A DNA stretch of 64,000 nucleotides, from NCBI GenBank assembly GCA_900239685.1, contig OENT01000740.1, forward strand, positions 5,117 to 69,116, written 5' to 3'. The notes under the pieces are model-generated. The model was not told the DNA's origin. It did no database searches and saw only the letters and a program-made list of their open reading frames with translations. Position numbers and translations under genes: made by a program. The first letter of the stretch is position 1. Each line of letters starts with the position of its first letter. Shown here piece by piece: positions 1 through 11,279 of the stretch. Origin of the DNA: Rotaria macrura (lineage: Eukaryota; Rotifera; Eurotatoria; Philodinida; Philodinidae).

Positions 1-340
1 TTTATAGAATTGCGCTGTTTTTTCTAAAATCTGTATTGCTGCTAAGTTATAGCAAGAATAATTTTTTCCGTTACCGTTACCTGGTAACGTAACGGGTCGG
101 TAACGGTAACTTCCCACCCTAATCTTACTTCTCGCTTTGCCCTAGAATGAGTGCAAGATAAAAGAACAACAGTAGTTTTTATCTAAATGATGGTGAAAGA
201 TGATTTTAACATGTTATATATAGTTATGAAGCTTCTACATAAACAAAGACGAAGAGAAATTAAGCGGTGTTGAAATGTCATATTAAGTTTTAGAAATAAA
301 AATAGTACATATCACTGGTTTTCTGCGTGTATACACAATG
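1..340. other. gene-free left edge with GTTACC/GGTAAC hairpin
   Basis: No coding region is visible. The only structure is a cluster of GTTACC/GGTAAC words at 70-110, listed separately. The remainder is AT-rich sequence that probably includes the 3' flank of the carbonic anhydrase gene, whose stop codon lies at 341-343 on the minus strand. Confidence 0.6.
70..110. repeat. nested inverted repeat built from GTTACC/GGTAAC
   Basis: GTTACCGTTACC at 70-81 is the exact reverse complement of GGTAACGGTAAC at 99-110, giving 12-bp arms around a 17-nt loop. A second perfect hairpin lies inside it: CGTTACC (75-81), one T, then GGTAACG (83-89). Five copies of the six-base word fall within 41 bp. It could be a terminal fragment of a mobile element, a protein-binding palindrome or an extruding hairpin. 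I do not recognise the family. Confidence 0.6.
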
Positions 341-2475
341 TTAACTATTAGATGCCATTCTGACCAGGAACAGTACCAATACCATCACCCGCCAGGAAGA
401 ACTACAACCGGGACAGCTATTGTCAATATCAAGGCGAACATCATTGCCAAGACCCATCGTTGAATGGTATATAAGTCGGTTATGGATATATTGAGTAGGA
501 CGAAAAACTTTATGTAATACATGCAATGATAATGCCTGTAGATCTCTGTATGAGAATTTGATATGACTATTGAATACTGTCCCTTGAGAAGAGAAAGAAT
601 GATGAGAAACAATCAAAAGATAACGTAACTATTATGCTACTCACAAATAACTCCTTCTGTACAGGGTGGTGTTGTTAGTGAACCATCGTATCTCCAAAAA
701 TCTTGAAAATCATTTTCAGTTTCCATCAAATCCATCAGATTCGCCATAATGTTTACTTGTGTATCTTCCCGAATCATTGTAATTGCATTATCAACATATG
801 AACGCCAAGCGCTTTGCTGTTGATCAGGAGATACCACAATAAAAAATGCGAACACAGCTAATTGTCTTGTAACTACATTAGTGAATACAAAATGTGCTTC
901 ACCAGCAGCAGATAGTCCATTAATTGTATGTTCGGAACCTTCTGTTGGAGATCCACCCCTATAACAAGACATCGTACAGTATGCGAGTTTATTTGCCACA
1001 CAGAAATAAACAACGAAGAGCGGATTGATATCAAAGCAACAAGGCTGTATGCATGCGAGTAAGCAAGTGATATGAATATTTTGTTTCCAAATGCTATCTG
1101 CGAATTTCAAGCGAAAGTGGCGTCTGTTGTAGTGTTTATCCTACTAATAGAATGCTATAGGTATCGGCTTTAATAAGGGAATGTATCTAGATCTTGGTAA
1201 AACATTTTCTTCCACATTATTTGTGAGATTACTCATAGTACTTGTTAGAGATAAGAGATACTATAAGATTTAGAAGTTTCCAGAGAAACATAAATGTCAC
1301 TGTGCATGTAAAAACCTTATTAATGCGGTACGAAGCACAGCATTTATGTAGACATGCGCGAGTTTTTTTTCTTTTTTAATGCGGTGCGAAGCACAGCACT
1401 TATGTGGACATGCGCGAGTTTTTTCTCTTTTTACGGTGCGAAGCACTGTATAGCGTTTTGTGGTGGTCGCCATCTTTTTTAATGCGGTGCGAAGCACAGC
1501 ATTTATGCAGACATGCGCGAGTTTTTACGGTGCGAAGCACTGTATAGCGATCGTCGGCAAAAACTTTTTCTTTCTCGACGTACGCATCCAAAGTCCATAT
1601 TTTGTGTCGCGATGATCTCGAGAACTGAATATCGTACAACAGTCGTTCAAACGCTACATCGAAGTATCGACATCGAATAAGTTCCTTTTTTTTCAAAATT
1701 TCCTGTATCGCCTTCCGTTCGCCCAAAGTAAAATTTGGATATTAATATAATCTATGGATTTTATTTTTCAATATGGCGACTCAAAACGCCGAGATTCGGC
1801 GCGTATCTCATGAGATTAATTATTGCTAGCAGAAAAAGTTAGCATCAATGTATTATTGATGACATCTTTTCAACTAATATCAAATCTTTCTAGAGGACTT
1901 CAAAAGTTTCTTGATCGAAATCAAGTGCTTCGCACCGCATTCCGTACTCAAGTGAAGCTCGCGTACCATCTAGTTTCATAAAGCATCGTTACGTGTATGG
2001 GACTTTGGCTTCAACTAGATCATGACTACGTAGAAACCAACCAATGTAGATGAAAATTTGTAAATTGAAAAATACCAGGTAGACCACCACCAGCAAGATT
2101 TAGAATAATATTCCGCTGTGTTTCAGTTGCTAATTCGCCGACGATAGTATGTCCGTTATTTTTCAAATTGAACATGACATAACGACTAAAATCTGATGAA
2201 AATAAGAAAGGGGGAAATTTTCTGTTGACAACGTTGAAGAATCCTAAATTAATTGGGGATTGATGGAGACCAGCACACGTAGGATAATTTTGAGACCATG
2301 TAGAAGGACCTGTAAATAAGAAAAAGAGAGAGAGAGGGGAAAGATTTTTAACATATTTGATTCTTCGGGATCAATAACCGTCATCTTCATAATTCCAGTG
2401 ATGCCCAGCACCAGCCAGAAGTTGATAGACAAAATCAGAGAATAAAACAAGTAGAAAAACAAATTTCAACGTCAT
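341..2475 (-). CDS. secreted or membrane-anchored alpha-carbonic anhydrase (4 exons)
   Basis: Alpha-class zinc enzyme that interconverts CO2 and bicarbonate. Exons 2379-2475, 2042-2309, 645-958 and 341-582 join in phase to 306 aa. The start is supported by an immediate hydrophobic signal peptide (residues about 1-22, MTLKFVFLLVLFSD). The core matches the family throughout: WSQNYPTCAGLHQSPINL at about 37-54, the proton-shuttle-type His86 in NNGHTI, zinc ligands His119 and His121 in FHLHW, GSEH at about 129-132, the third ligand His144 in GEAHF, SLTTPPC, and FRPTQ near the C-terminus. Two Cys and a short hydrophobic segment (RVMVLVLFLVRM) end the protein. This resembles the GPI-signal or membrane tail of CA IV-like enzymes, so an extracellular membrane-bound location is inferred. 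Introns are 69, 1083 and 62 nt; the large one holds the repeat insertion at 1322-1941. The normal length and intact active site argue for a working gene. Confidence 0.93.
1322..1941. repeat. repeat-rich insertion with inverted 17-bp ends inside the carbonic anhydrase intron
   Basis: A GC-richer island within intron 2. The word AATGCGGTRCGAAGCAC occurs at 1322-1338, 1378-1394 and 1481-1497. The first two copies and the third are each followed by a near-identical tail ending CATGCGCGAGTTTTT. A related word, ACGGTGCGAAGCACTGTATAGCG, occurs at 1433-1455 and 1527-1549. The reverse complement GTGCTTCGCACCGCATT closes the block at 1925-1941. Direct repeats on one side and an inverted copy on the other look like a non-autonomous element of about 620 bp with terminal inverted repeats. 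No target-site duplication is visible. An open stretch on the minus strand (about 1541-1726, containing LLYDIQFSRSSRHKIWTLD) may be a captured or decayed coding fragment; I do not recognise it. Confidence 0.65.
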
Positions 2476-5400
2476 TACAATCTCAACAGAACTGTGTTGT
2501 GTGACTTGATTGTGTGCGCCTTTATCGTTTCTTCCTTCTATTTCATTTATGCATAGTCGACTGATGAGTAAACAGCACGCAAAACATGTTCCATAACATG
2601 CCGATTCGTCTCATTTTATTGACTCAGAAACGATTCCCTTTCTCTATTCGAATACTTGCATATGTGGCGCAATCATTATTTTTTTCTTTTATTTATTCAT
2701 TTAAATATATATAAGAATGGTACCATGTGAAAGTAATTGTGAAAAATTCTTGAGAAGAGGGAGACTGTATCAGTAGGAATAGAGTGAATGAATGAAATAC
2801 ACTTCACTTATCGATACAATCATACTCTTACTCATTTCTCTTGAATGCCAACTTTTTCGTTACGACTCGAAACAAACCAGTAATACAACATTAAGCCAGA
2901 TTAAGACAGGCAGATTACGATACCTTATTCGTCTCCATATAGGATAATATTGTTTGTATAAGTTATAATTCCATGAAACTATTGATACCATTTGTAAGGT
3001 CACACATAATTTCCTCTGGATCACTTCGAGTTCCCAATGATGATGAAATAATAAAGTTAACTTATTTATTTGATGTATGAACTCTTACATCTGTGCTATT
3101 CTCCATTTCTTTCGAAACACATCTTGCGAAGTCTAAAAAAATGTATGCAATGTCACTCTTCTGTGCTTGCCCATTGAAAATTATAATTTTTTATGAAGCA
3201 GCACTACAATTTTCTTTCCTATTTTCACTGCTAATCCAATGCATACACACCGCATGGTAATCATGGAACTGCCGCTCAGCCGAAGCACGATCTCACTTAT
3301 TGATCCGCAAGTGAGCCGTACTTTCACTGTAGATAATATTGTACTTTATTATTAGAAATTACTCAAGTACAAGAATGTACATCACACAAGGAAAATCTAA
3401 GACGATAGAATTACTCGTAGGCAATATTATTTCTTTATAATCATTGTTAATTCTATCATCATAGACATTAATTCGCTTTCAAATAAATAAACTGAACAAC
3501 CTTATTAACACGGTTAAATATTAATACTGATAAAAAATCAATGAAATTCAAATCGTTGTGAGTTTCAGTATGATAAAAACAACATGGAAATCAAATTAGT
3601 ATGATTTAAACTATAAAATCCAATTAAAACATACACTAACATTTTCCGAAGACTATCAGCTGCAAAAATTACAGAAGAACTTCATTTGAAAAAGGATCTT
3701 TTATACGATCAAGAGAAACATCGTAGTCTCAAGTATAGATTCGTAAGAATGTATTATCGATTTGAAAGTCACTGTGAGTTCTCTTCTGTTGATTCTTATT
3801 TCCAAGAATTATTCATTGTGTTATGAATCATTTGTGTTTGTTGATTTGATCATAAACGGTTTCTTTTTCATCGAGACATTAAAAAAAAAGATGAATTGAC
3901 GATTTTTAAAATACATATTTATGTTTTCTGTTAGCACCAATCATATCGTCGTGGTCCTTTGAACTCCATTTATTAATACTGGTTATTGATAATAGATGAA
4001 GCGAACAACTATGATTCATTTATTCGTCTACGTTTTCGTATCTTAACGAAGCATTCGGTATATAGGAAAAGAAAACTAAATGTTGGCCATCTGTTCCACC
4101 ATCGTGAATTCTAGAGATGAAATTGGTTCTTGAAATAAAGGAATTCATCAGCTTGTTTTATATTCAATTTTGAGTTCTGAAAAAACTTCGCTCTGATCCT
4201 TGTAAATAAAACTAATTTAAATGTTACGATCTCAACAATACTGACAAAAAAGAAATCTTACTCGAATAATTGAAAATTTCAGACTATATTCAGAATAGTC
4301 GTATACATGTTTTTTATTATGAAACGAAATTCGCACTTCGACGTGCATATCAATGAAAATCAGAAGAGAAAAATTTCACATCAATACATGCAATAGATTA
4401 TCACAGAGCAACCTGGGCAGATAGTAGTAGTTGACATTTCTGAAGTTCTTTTAGATAAAGAATATTTTTAAAAGGTACACTATGGAGAAACAATAGATCC
4501 TACGAGGCATGGAGTTTCAAAAAAAAAGTAAAAAGAAGAATTTCACAGCCGACGAGGAGGCTAACTATACGATTATTTGTGAATAGCCAAGCTCCTTTTA
4601 CGGCTGCTTTTATTTCAGAATTGAAAAACAATTTCTGGAGCGTCTTCAAAACGAAGTTTTCGTTATGAAAAAAATTTAATTTTCAAATTTACAAATATTT
4701 TGAATGATTTTGTCAATGACAAAGCAAATCAGATCTTTTGAGTATTAGCTAGAAGATGAAAGCAATACATGTGTGCTTTGTCATTGTAATTCGTTTTCCG
4801 CTTAGAACAAAGATTGTCATAATGGTTCTGATTTATTATATGACTCATCAATGGAATAATTTATCAAATTCGCAATGAAATAGAAAATATCAGTGTCACT
4901 TCAATGCTATGATACGGTATTGTTTCGATTCACAAAGGAACACGAATGAGCTTCATATAGGTTGAAATACGCCATTAAAGTTTCGAACAACTAGCTTCTT
5001 CAGTTGCTTCATCATGTGCATGACAATCTACTAATATCCTTATATCATGCTCTTTTTCTATTACACACAGAAACTAAACGAAACTTAATGTTAAGTCTTC
5101 ACTACCGATACCTACATATCGTGTTTAATCCAGTGATTGAAAATTTTTTCACAGTTATAGAAAGTTGTATTAAACATGTTCAAACAAGAGATAGGTAAGT
5201 CAAGTCATGTCTGCCTTGGCTTGACTTACTTTGAGAAGTTTTTCCGATCAATGGAGCCTCAAAAATCTTTGGCTTGTCCATCATGGGTTCCAGTTTATCA
5301 CAATGTATCCATTTATCTTGTTGTAATTTTGGACTCATTAGACATATAAGAACTCATCACACTAATATACAAACCTTTCATTGATTGTGAAATAATACAC

Positions 5401-6360
5401 CGTTCCAATTTTTCATTCAACAATTCCTGTTCATTGTATAGTATCATGAATTCATTGATAATATGAATGCATGGTAGTATTCGTATTTTGATACGAGACT
5501 AAAATATATGTCAAGGAAAAGAAGGACTATTTGAAACTAGTTGCCATTGTTCAATCTTTTCTAGATTCCCAATTGTCACTTAGAGATAGATCAATTTCCC
5601 TTTTATTAAGCGCCATATACCAAAGACACTCACACCTATATTCCGCTATTAGATTTCCATAATGCATAAACGATCGTATGAGCTACTATGAAATTTAATC
5701 AAATTCCTACTACCACACATATTTCGCACAAACAACACAAAAAGAATTGAGTTCATGCATGATTCTCGAAGATGGCGATTGGTTATCTTGTAAAGTGTTA
5801 ATTTTTGCAAAAGATTCCATTGCTCAAAGAATTTCATGTTTCAAGCGAACTAGATTAAAGAGTCAAGAACGGGCCTATAACTTTTACTGATGTACATCTA
5901 ACGTCATTTTTATTCAAGAGAAATACAAATTTTTCAAGCATCACAAAAACATTGCTAGAACGTTTTTTCGAGATTTTTAATTTTAACAATTCATCCAGTT
6001 CAGATTTTGCTATTTCCAATGAAAAAAATTGATTGGTTTACAAATCAAACAGACAGTTTGACATTTGTGCAAAGACTTTTGCATTGCACCTTACCGTTAA
6101 TTCATCGAAAATCTATTGGTCTCTAATGGATATGATGCGCCCTCTTTCGCTTTCGTTTTTTATTGGACCACCGCAATAAATTCCAATAGTATCCATACTT
6201 GATCACAAGTAATGTATCTAAAGCAAGATAAAAGATTTATGATAATTGAATGAAGTAATTCGATCTGCGTACTATTAGTTTTCGATATGATAAAAAGTCG
6301 CTGCTTTCTAATCGAAGAAAATATTTTTCTCTTTTTCATTACACGTTTAGATTACTTTCA
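2476..6360. other. intergenic, no supported gene
   Basis: About 3.9 kb of AT-rich sequence between the divergently transcribed carbonic anhydrase and nucleobindin genes, so it should contain both promoters. I saw no convincing exon. Open frames without start codons (for example 3620-3824) are within chance expectation. A short hairpin at 5195-5229 is the only structure noted. Confidence 0.5.
5195..5229. repeat. short perfect hairpin
   Basis: GTAAGTCAAG at 5195-5204 is the reverse complement of CTTGACTTAC at 5220-5229, with a 15-nt loop. It lies in gene-free sequence and has no known function. A hairpin this short can arise by chance. Confidence 0.4.
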
Positions 6361-8907
6361 ATGAAACTAACTCTTAGCATACTAAGCGTTATTTTTCTTC
6401 TGAAAATAATTGGTGCTCCGCCTGTTGTCGAGACTACGAAAAAAAATGAATCAAAAGACGATGATAACGATGAAGTGGTGCGAAGATTGTTTTTCATTCT
6501 GTCTTTTAACAATGGATTCGACTTTTTGTTTTAGTTAAACAATCTTGAATATGGTCGTTATTTAAAAGAAGTCGTTGAAATTCTTGAGAATGACCCAGAA
6601 TTTAAAAGGAAACTTGAGAATGCATCGATAGATGATATCAAAGTACTTGAGAATAAAGAATATCTTCTATTGTTTCTATTTATTTTCATCTATGTAGTCA
6701 GGCAATATTGCTCAATTTCTCGGTCTTGTTCAACATCAAGTACGTACGAAACTTGATGAAGCTAAACAACGTGAAATGGCTCGATTAAGGGAATTGGTTG
6801 GACGAAGAATACGTAATTTAAGTGGTAAGATATTCTCTGTTAACACTCATATGCATCTATATTGATAAGTTCATTGAACTGACATTTGTATAGACAGCGA
6901 GAATTCTTATGGATTACGATAGAATTCCTTGAAAAACAGAAGTTTTTTTTTTATCGCGTAATTCTCCCGATATTGTTGAGTTGAGATGTTTTCTCTAAAG
7001 TAAAACTTCTGATTTCATTAGACTTTATTAATTCAATTTTTTCGTTAAGAACAACAACGAATGGAACTTGCTCGTGGAGATCCAAATGAAAAACATGTAA
7101 AAGAATTTCTTCCACAACATGTTGATCATCAGAATTCTGAAAATTTTGGTCAAGCCGATCTTGAACGTTTAATTCGTCATGCGTCGAAAGACTTGGATGA
7201 AATAGATCGTCAACGTGAACAACAATTCAAAGAATACGAAATGAGAAAAGAATATGAACGTCGTGCTAAACTTGCTGTAAATATTTAACATGTATCATCT
7301 TGTTTTCGTAACATTTCCTTAATTGTTTCTTAAAAGCACATGACCGAAGAAGAACGTAAAAAAACCGAAACTCAACATCAAGAAGATATGGAAAAAAAGA
7401 AACATCATCCAAAAGTAAATCATCCTGGTAGTGTAGATCAAATGCAAGAAGTTTGGGAAGATGTTGATCATCTTGAATCAGATCAATTCAATTCAAAATC
7501 CTTCTTTCAATTACATGATGTTAATAGTGACGGGTTTTTAGACGAAGGTGAAATCGAAGCCATTATGCTCAAAGAGGTTTGATAGAAATCTTTATTCTTA
7601 TATTTTTCAAAGAAAAAAGACTAACTTTGAGATTTTTTATATTTTAAGGCAGAAAAAATTCACGACAATACACCTGAAGCTGATCCTGTTGAACGTCAAG
7701 AAGAAATGGATCGAATGCGTGAACATGTTATGAAAGAATTCGATAAGAATAGTGATCGTATGCTTTCATTCGAAGAATTCGAGCATGGCATCAATGGAAA
7801 AGAAGCTCAAAATGATCAAGGATGGCAGGTAACACAGTCGAATGTTCATCAAACACACGAATATCTGTTAATTAACGCTATAAATCATTCAATCTTAAAA
7901 TTTAATGAGAATATCAGAAAAGACAACATGTATTGAGAACCACTCAATCTCAGATAGTTCATACGTGTTACATCAAAAGTTTATTGTGGAGGCGTAAAAT
8001 GGATGATTTCATAGGGATATAAACTATTGCGCATACGCTGTTTATTTGAGCGTGCGATGAAAATTTTCATATTCGTAATCCAGAAGTAAACAAAATTTCG
8101 AATAGGCGAGAATTTCCAATAAATTGTATCGGAAAATTTCAACGATGACAATAAAATTAAATCCATAAGCTAATTGATTTGATTCAAAAATGTTTTTTCG
8201 GTCTTTTCTAATCATTCATAAATCACAATTAATAGACTGTTAATTAGTTCTACTCAAATAGGTGCACTTCAGTTAATGCCACCATTAATTTATAAGAGTT
8301 CTTCCATGAATCACAATAAGTGGTTATTGTTGCACTCAAGATCGTTGAATCGATGCCAAAACTTATTGGCACTGTGAAAATCATAATTTTTACGATAATC
8401 ATATCGTATTCATCTCGTGCAAAAACAATCCCTTGCGCAACAGTCTTAGATTCATTTTAGAACTGGTTCTTTGGTAGTAAAATACAGTTTATGGACAAGT
8501 GTTTCGTCTTATAAGTAAAAACTTTTGTATCAGCTCACTAGTCCAGAATGGGAAAATTAATCAATCGATTAAAATAGGCGGAAAATATTGAGTTATTCTC
8601 CATCGTCTCACTATTTATGCATGCATCATACTGTATTTTTTAAAGCTATTGATAAATTTTCTTTTTCATTTTAGTCGCTTGAAGATACTACAATCTTTTC
8701 TGATAAAGAATTTCAAGGTTTCTCCGATCAACTCGTTCATGAATCTGCAGTAACCGATTGACATATTGATTATTCGATCTCTTATTTAATTTTCAATGTC
8801 GATTCTAGCCTAATTCTCCTGTACCACATAATTCAATTCCAGGCAATCAAGCACCATCAGAACAAGGACATATACCACGAGCTTCACCATCTGTGAACAG
8901 TCATTAG
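6361..8907 (+). CDS. NUCB: nucleobindin, EF-hand calcium-binding secretory protein (8 exons)
   Basis: Nucleobindins are Golgi and secreted calcium-binding proteins that also bind G-alpha subunits. Exons: 6361-6477 (the last donor could be three bases earlier), 6535-6642, 6698-6824, 7050-7276, 7337-7576, 7649-7828, 8675-8749 and 8809-8907, giving about 390 aa. Features in order: signal peptide (residues 1-18, [18 protein letters not shown]); conserved [18 protein letters not shown] at about 44-61; [19 protein letters not shown] basic helix in exon 3; long charged coiled-coil region with [11 protein letters not shown]-hand 1 loop [12 protein letters not shown] (254-265); EF-hand 2 loop [12 protein letters not shown] (305-316). 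Arg in place of Gly at loop position 6 of EF-hand 2 also occurs in vertebrate nucleobindins. The C-terminus is Pro/Ser-rich and shorter than in vertebrates, with no evident leucine zipper. The sixth intron (7829-8674) is much longer than the rest. Confidence 0.93.
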
Positions 8908-9040
8908 AAAGCAATCATAATTAATTATCTAGATTTTTCAACTGATAGATCTATTTTTACTTTCGAGTTCATCTTCTTTTTTTTGTTTTTATTATTTCTG
9001 TATTTTATACTCTATACTCACCGTTATCTTATATCAAAGC

Positions 9041-9046
9041 AATAAA
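9041..9046 (+). promoter_or_regulatory. polyadenylation signal AATAAA of nucleobindin
   Basis: AATAAA lies about 135 nt after the nucleobindin stop codon and about 60 nt before the TRAPPC4 start codon, so the two genes are tightly spaced in tandem. Confidence 0.5.
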
Positions 9047-9103
9047 ACAAAAAATCTTTCTATTCGTAATATTACTTTATTACAGATAAATATTTTTATT
9101 GTC

Positions 9104-11279
9104 ATGGTCGTACACAGTTTCTATGTTATAAATCGAAGTGGTGGTTTGATATTTTCCTATGAACATTCCATACCGAAAATTGAATTAGAAAAAACATTTA
9201 CTTATCCACTTGATTTCGTTTTTAAGCACTCACAAAAAGGTGTGGTTGTTGATTTCGGTCAACGTGATGGTATTAAAGTTGGTCATACGATTCTATCTAT
9301 TAATGGAACACCAGTACAGGGAAATTTTATTGATTTTTCTTCACCTTCATCAGCAAACAATGATGATGATCAACAAATATCATCACCGTCAAAGCATGAT
9401 ATCATTCAATATTTGTCTAATCCGGCAAATTTTCCAGGTACGGTATCAATTTTAACATTTTTTGTTATTGATTCCCTGTTAGATTATGGAGATTAGACGT
9501 GTTATATAATTCTGTGAAATAGAATAGCTAAAAAAATCATTCATGAAAAGTAGAACTAATCTACTTGGTTTAATATCTAACTTTAGGAATTTTGAGCAAA
9601 GGAAATTGAGTTGTGCATTACCACCAGAACTCTTTGAATGACATCCGGAAAAGTATTTATCGTCACAATGATTGCGATGATAAAATAATGCTTAAGTTGA
9701 ACTTTACAGCCAAAATGGCTAACGGTCAACCAGCATGATTGAAATGGAATACTCAAATTTTCTGACATGAAACAACAGATCTTATTCATTTGAAGTTTTT
9801 TGTGTAGGTTTTCGTACATCCTGTATTGATCTAGTCATCTCGTTTATTTTTAATAATTAAAAATCTAAACGATGGTTACCTGCCGAAATTCAGCTTTTTC
9901 ATATAAAATTGTACACTTAAAACAGTACTGGTAGCTTTCAATACAGACGAAAATTGTTATTTGGATGTACCAACTGGTATTTCCAAATGTGAAACAAAAT
10001 GTTAGACCTTTGCGAATTGTTTTCAAAATTCATGAACATGTAGTAGTTTGACAAGATATATCACTACACCCATATCATCAAAGAACCGAGAGCCTTTCTT
10101 GTCTATGCGTTACCGACTAGTTTTTTTCTCATAAAATCCAAGTAACAAATCAGTTGAAGCTCAAATTTTCAAATACTTTCGAATTTGTTTACTTACATAT
10201 TTCTTAAAAATTACAAGTCTTTCCCTTCTACCATTCCATAAATACAGTCGTTCGAGTTTGAAAAAATTTTTATGACATTTGAATCTATCTGTTAGAATCT
10301 AATAAAGAGTTCTGGCAGTTTTATACTATTGACATCAAGTATTTATCAATACTCTATGTATTTTGTTGTATTGAACCGTTGGATTTCTTTACTATATGGC
10401 AGTGAAAAAAATTGATGATACTATTAAGCATCTTTTTGTCATGTATTATAACATTTACTGAAGTGATATTTGTATAATTCTATGTAGAACTTAAACTGTA
10501 GCGCATTACCCAAATCAACTGCTTCACCAATCTGAAACACTGTATTGAGACATTAAATCTCACCGTTAACTTGTTGCCTTGGATATGTTTGCTAACAAAA
10601 GTACTTCCAATATATATTTAGAATTGACGAGTACTAAAAGATTTGACTAGTTACCAACGAAATTTGAAATTCTAATATGAACAACTCTAGAGAATTGATT
10701 GAATGAATACGAGGAAAGTTCATTGTGCATGACTAGAAAGAAGTACATATGTATAACTCTCTCCATAGATAGACGAAAATGCAGATCATAACAATTAGGT
10801 TGAGTAAAAGACAATTCTTATGCTTAGTAAGTCTTAGCGACATCGTGCTTAACATTAACATCTCATAGGAATCGTAATTGGAATGTCTTTTCTTTTAAAT
10901 TACAGTAACAATTAAATTTGGTCGGACAAGATTAAATGGTAATGAGAAATTAATTCTTGCATCAATCTTTCATTCAATGTATGCTATTGCATGTCAACTA
11001 TCTCCTGAACTCAATTCAAGTGGTATACGTGAATTAGAAACAGATCAATTTAAACTTTATTGTTTTCAATCAATAACTGGTATTAAATTTCTTGCATTAA
11101 CAGATACGAGACAAGTTAATGTTGATGCATTATTAAAACGTTCCTATGAATTATACACTGATTATGCATTGAAAAATCCTTTCTATGCAATTGATCAACC
11201 GATTTGGTGCTCTTTATTTCAAGAAAATGTCAAACAATCTATCGATTCATTAGAAAAAACTGGTTTACCTAATGCATAA
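9104..11279 (+). CDS. TRAPPC4: trafficking protein particle complex subunit 4 (Trs23)
   Basis: Core subunit of the TRAPP complexes, which act as Rab1/Ypt1 exchange factors in ER-Golgi and Golgi traffic. Exons 9104-9437 and 10906-11279 join in phase (334 + 374 nt) to 235 aa. The longin-type N-terminus begins MVVHSFYVINRSGGLIF, followed by EKTFTYPLDFVFK, and then FGQRDGIKVGHTILSINGTPV, the PDZ-like insertion found in animal TRAPPC4. A Ser/Asp-rich stretch (SSANNDDDQQISSPSKH) makes it longer than the human protein of 219 aa. Exon 2 carries the strongly conserved second half: LILASIFHSM, ELETDQFKLYCFQSITGIKF and the ALKNPFY motif near the C-terminus. The single intron is 1468 nt. The start codon is the first ATG and matches the family N-terminus. 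Confidence 0.95.
9438..10905 (+). other. long intron of TRAPPC4, no nested gene seen
   Basis: 1468-nt intron bounded by GTACGG and TTACAG. I found no nested exon, repeat or RNA gene inside it. Confidence 0.6.

Noticed and set aside
3620-3824. Open plus-strand frame containing RRLSAAKITEEL, loosely like a transposase helix-turn-helix
   Set aside because: No start codon upstream, no continuation, and the resemblance is too weak.
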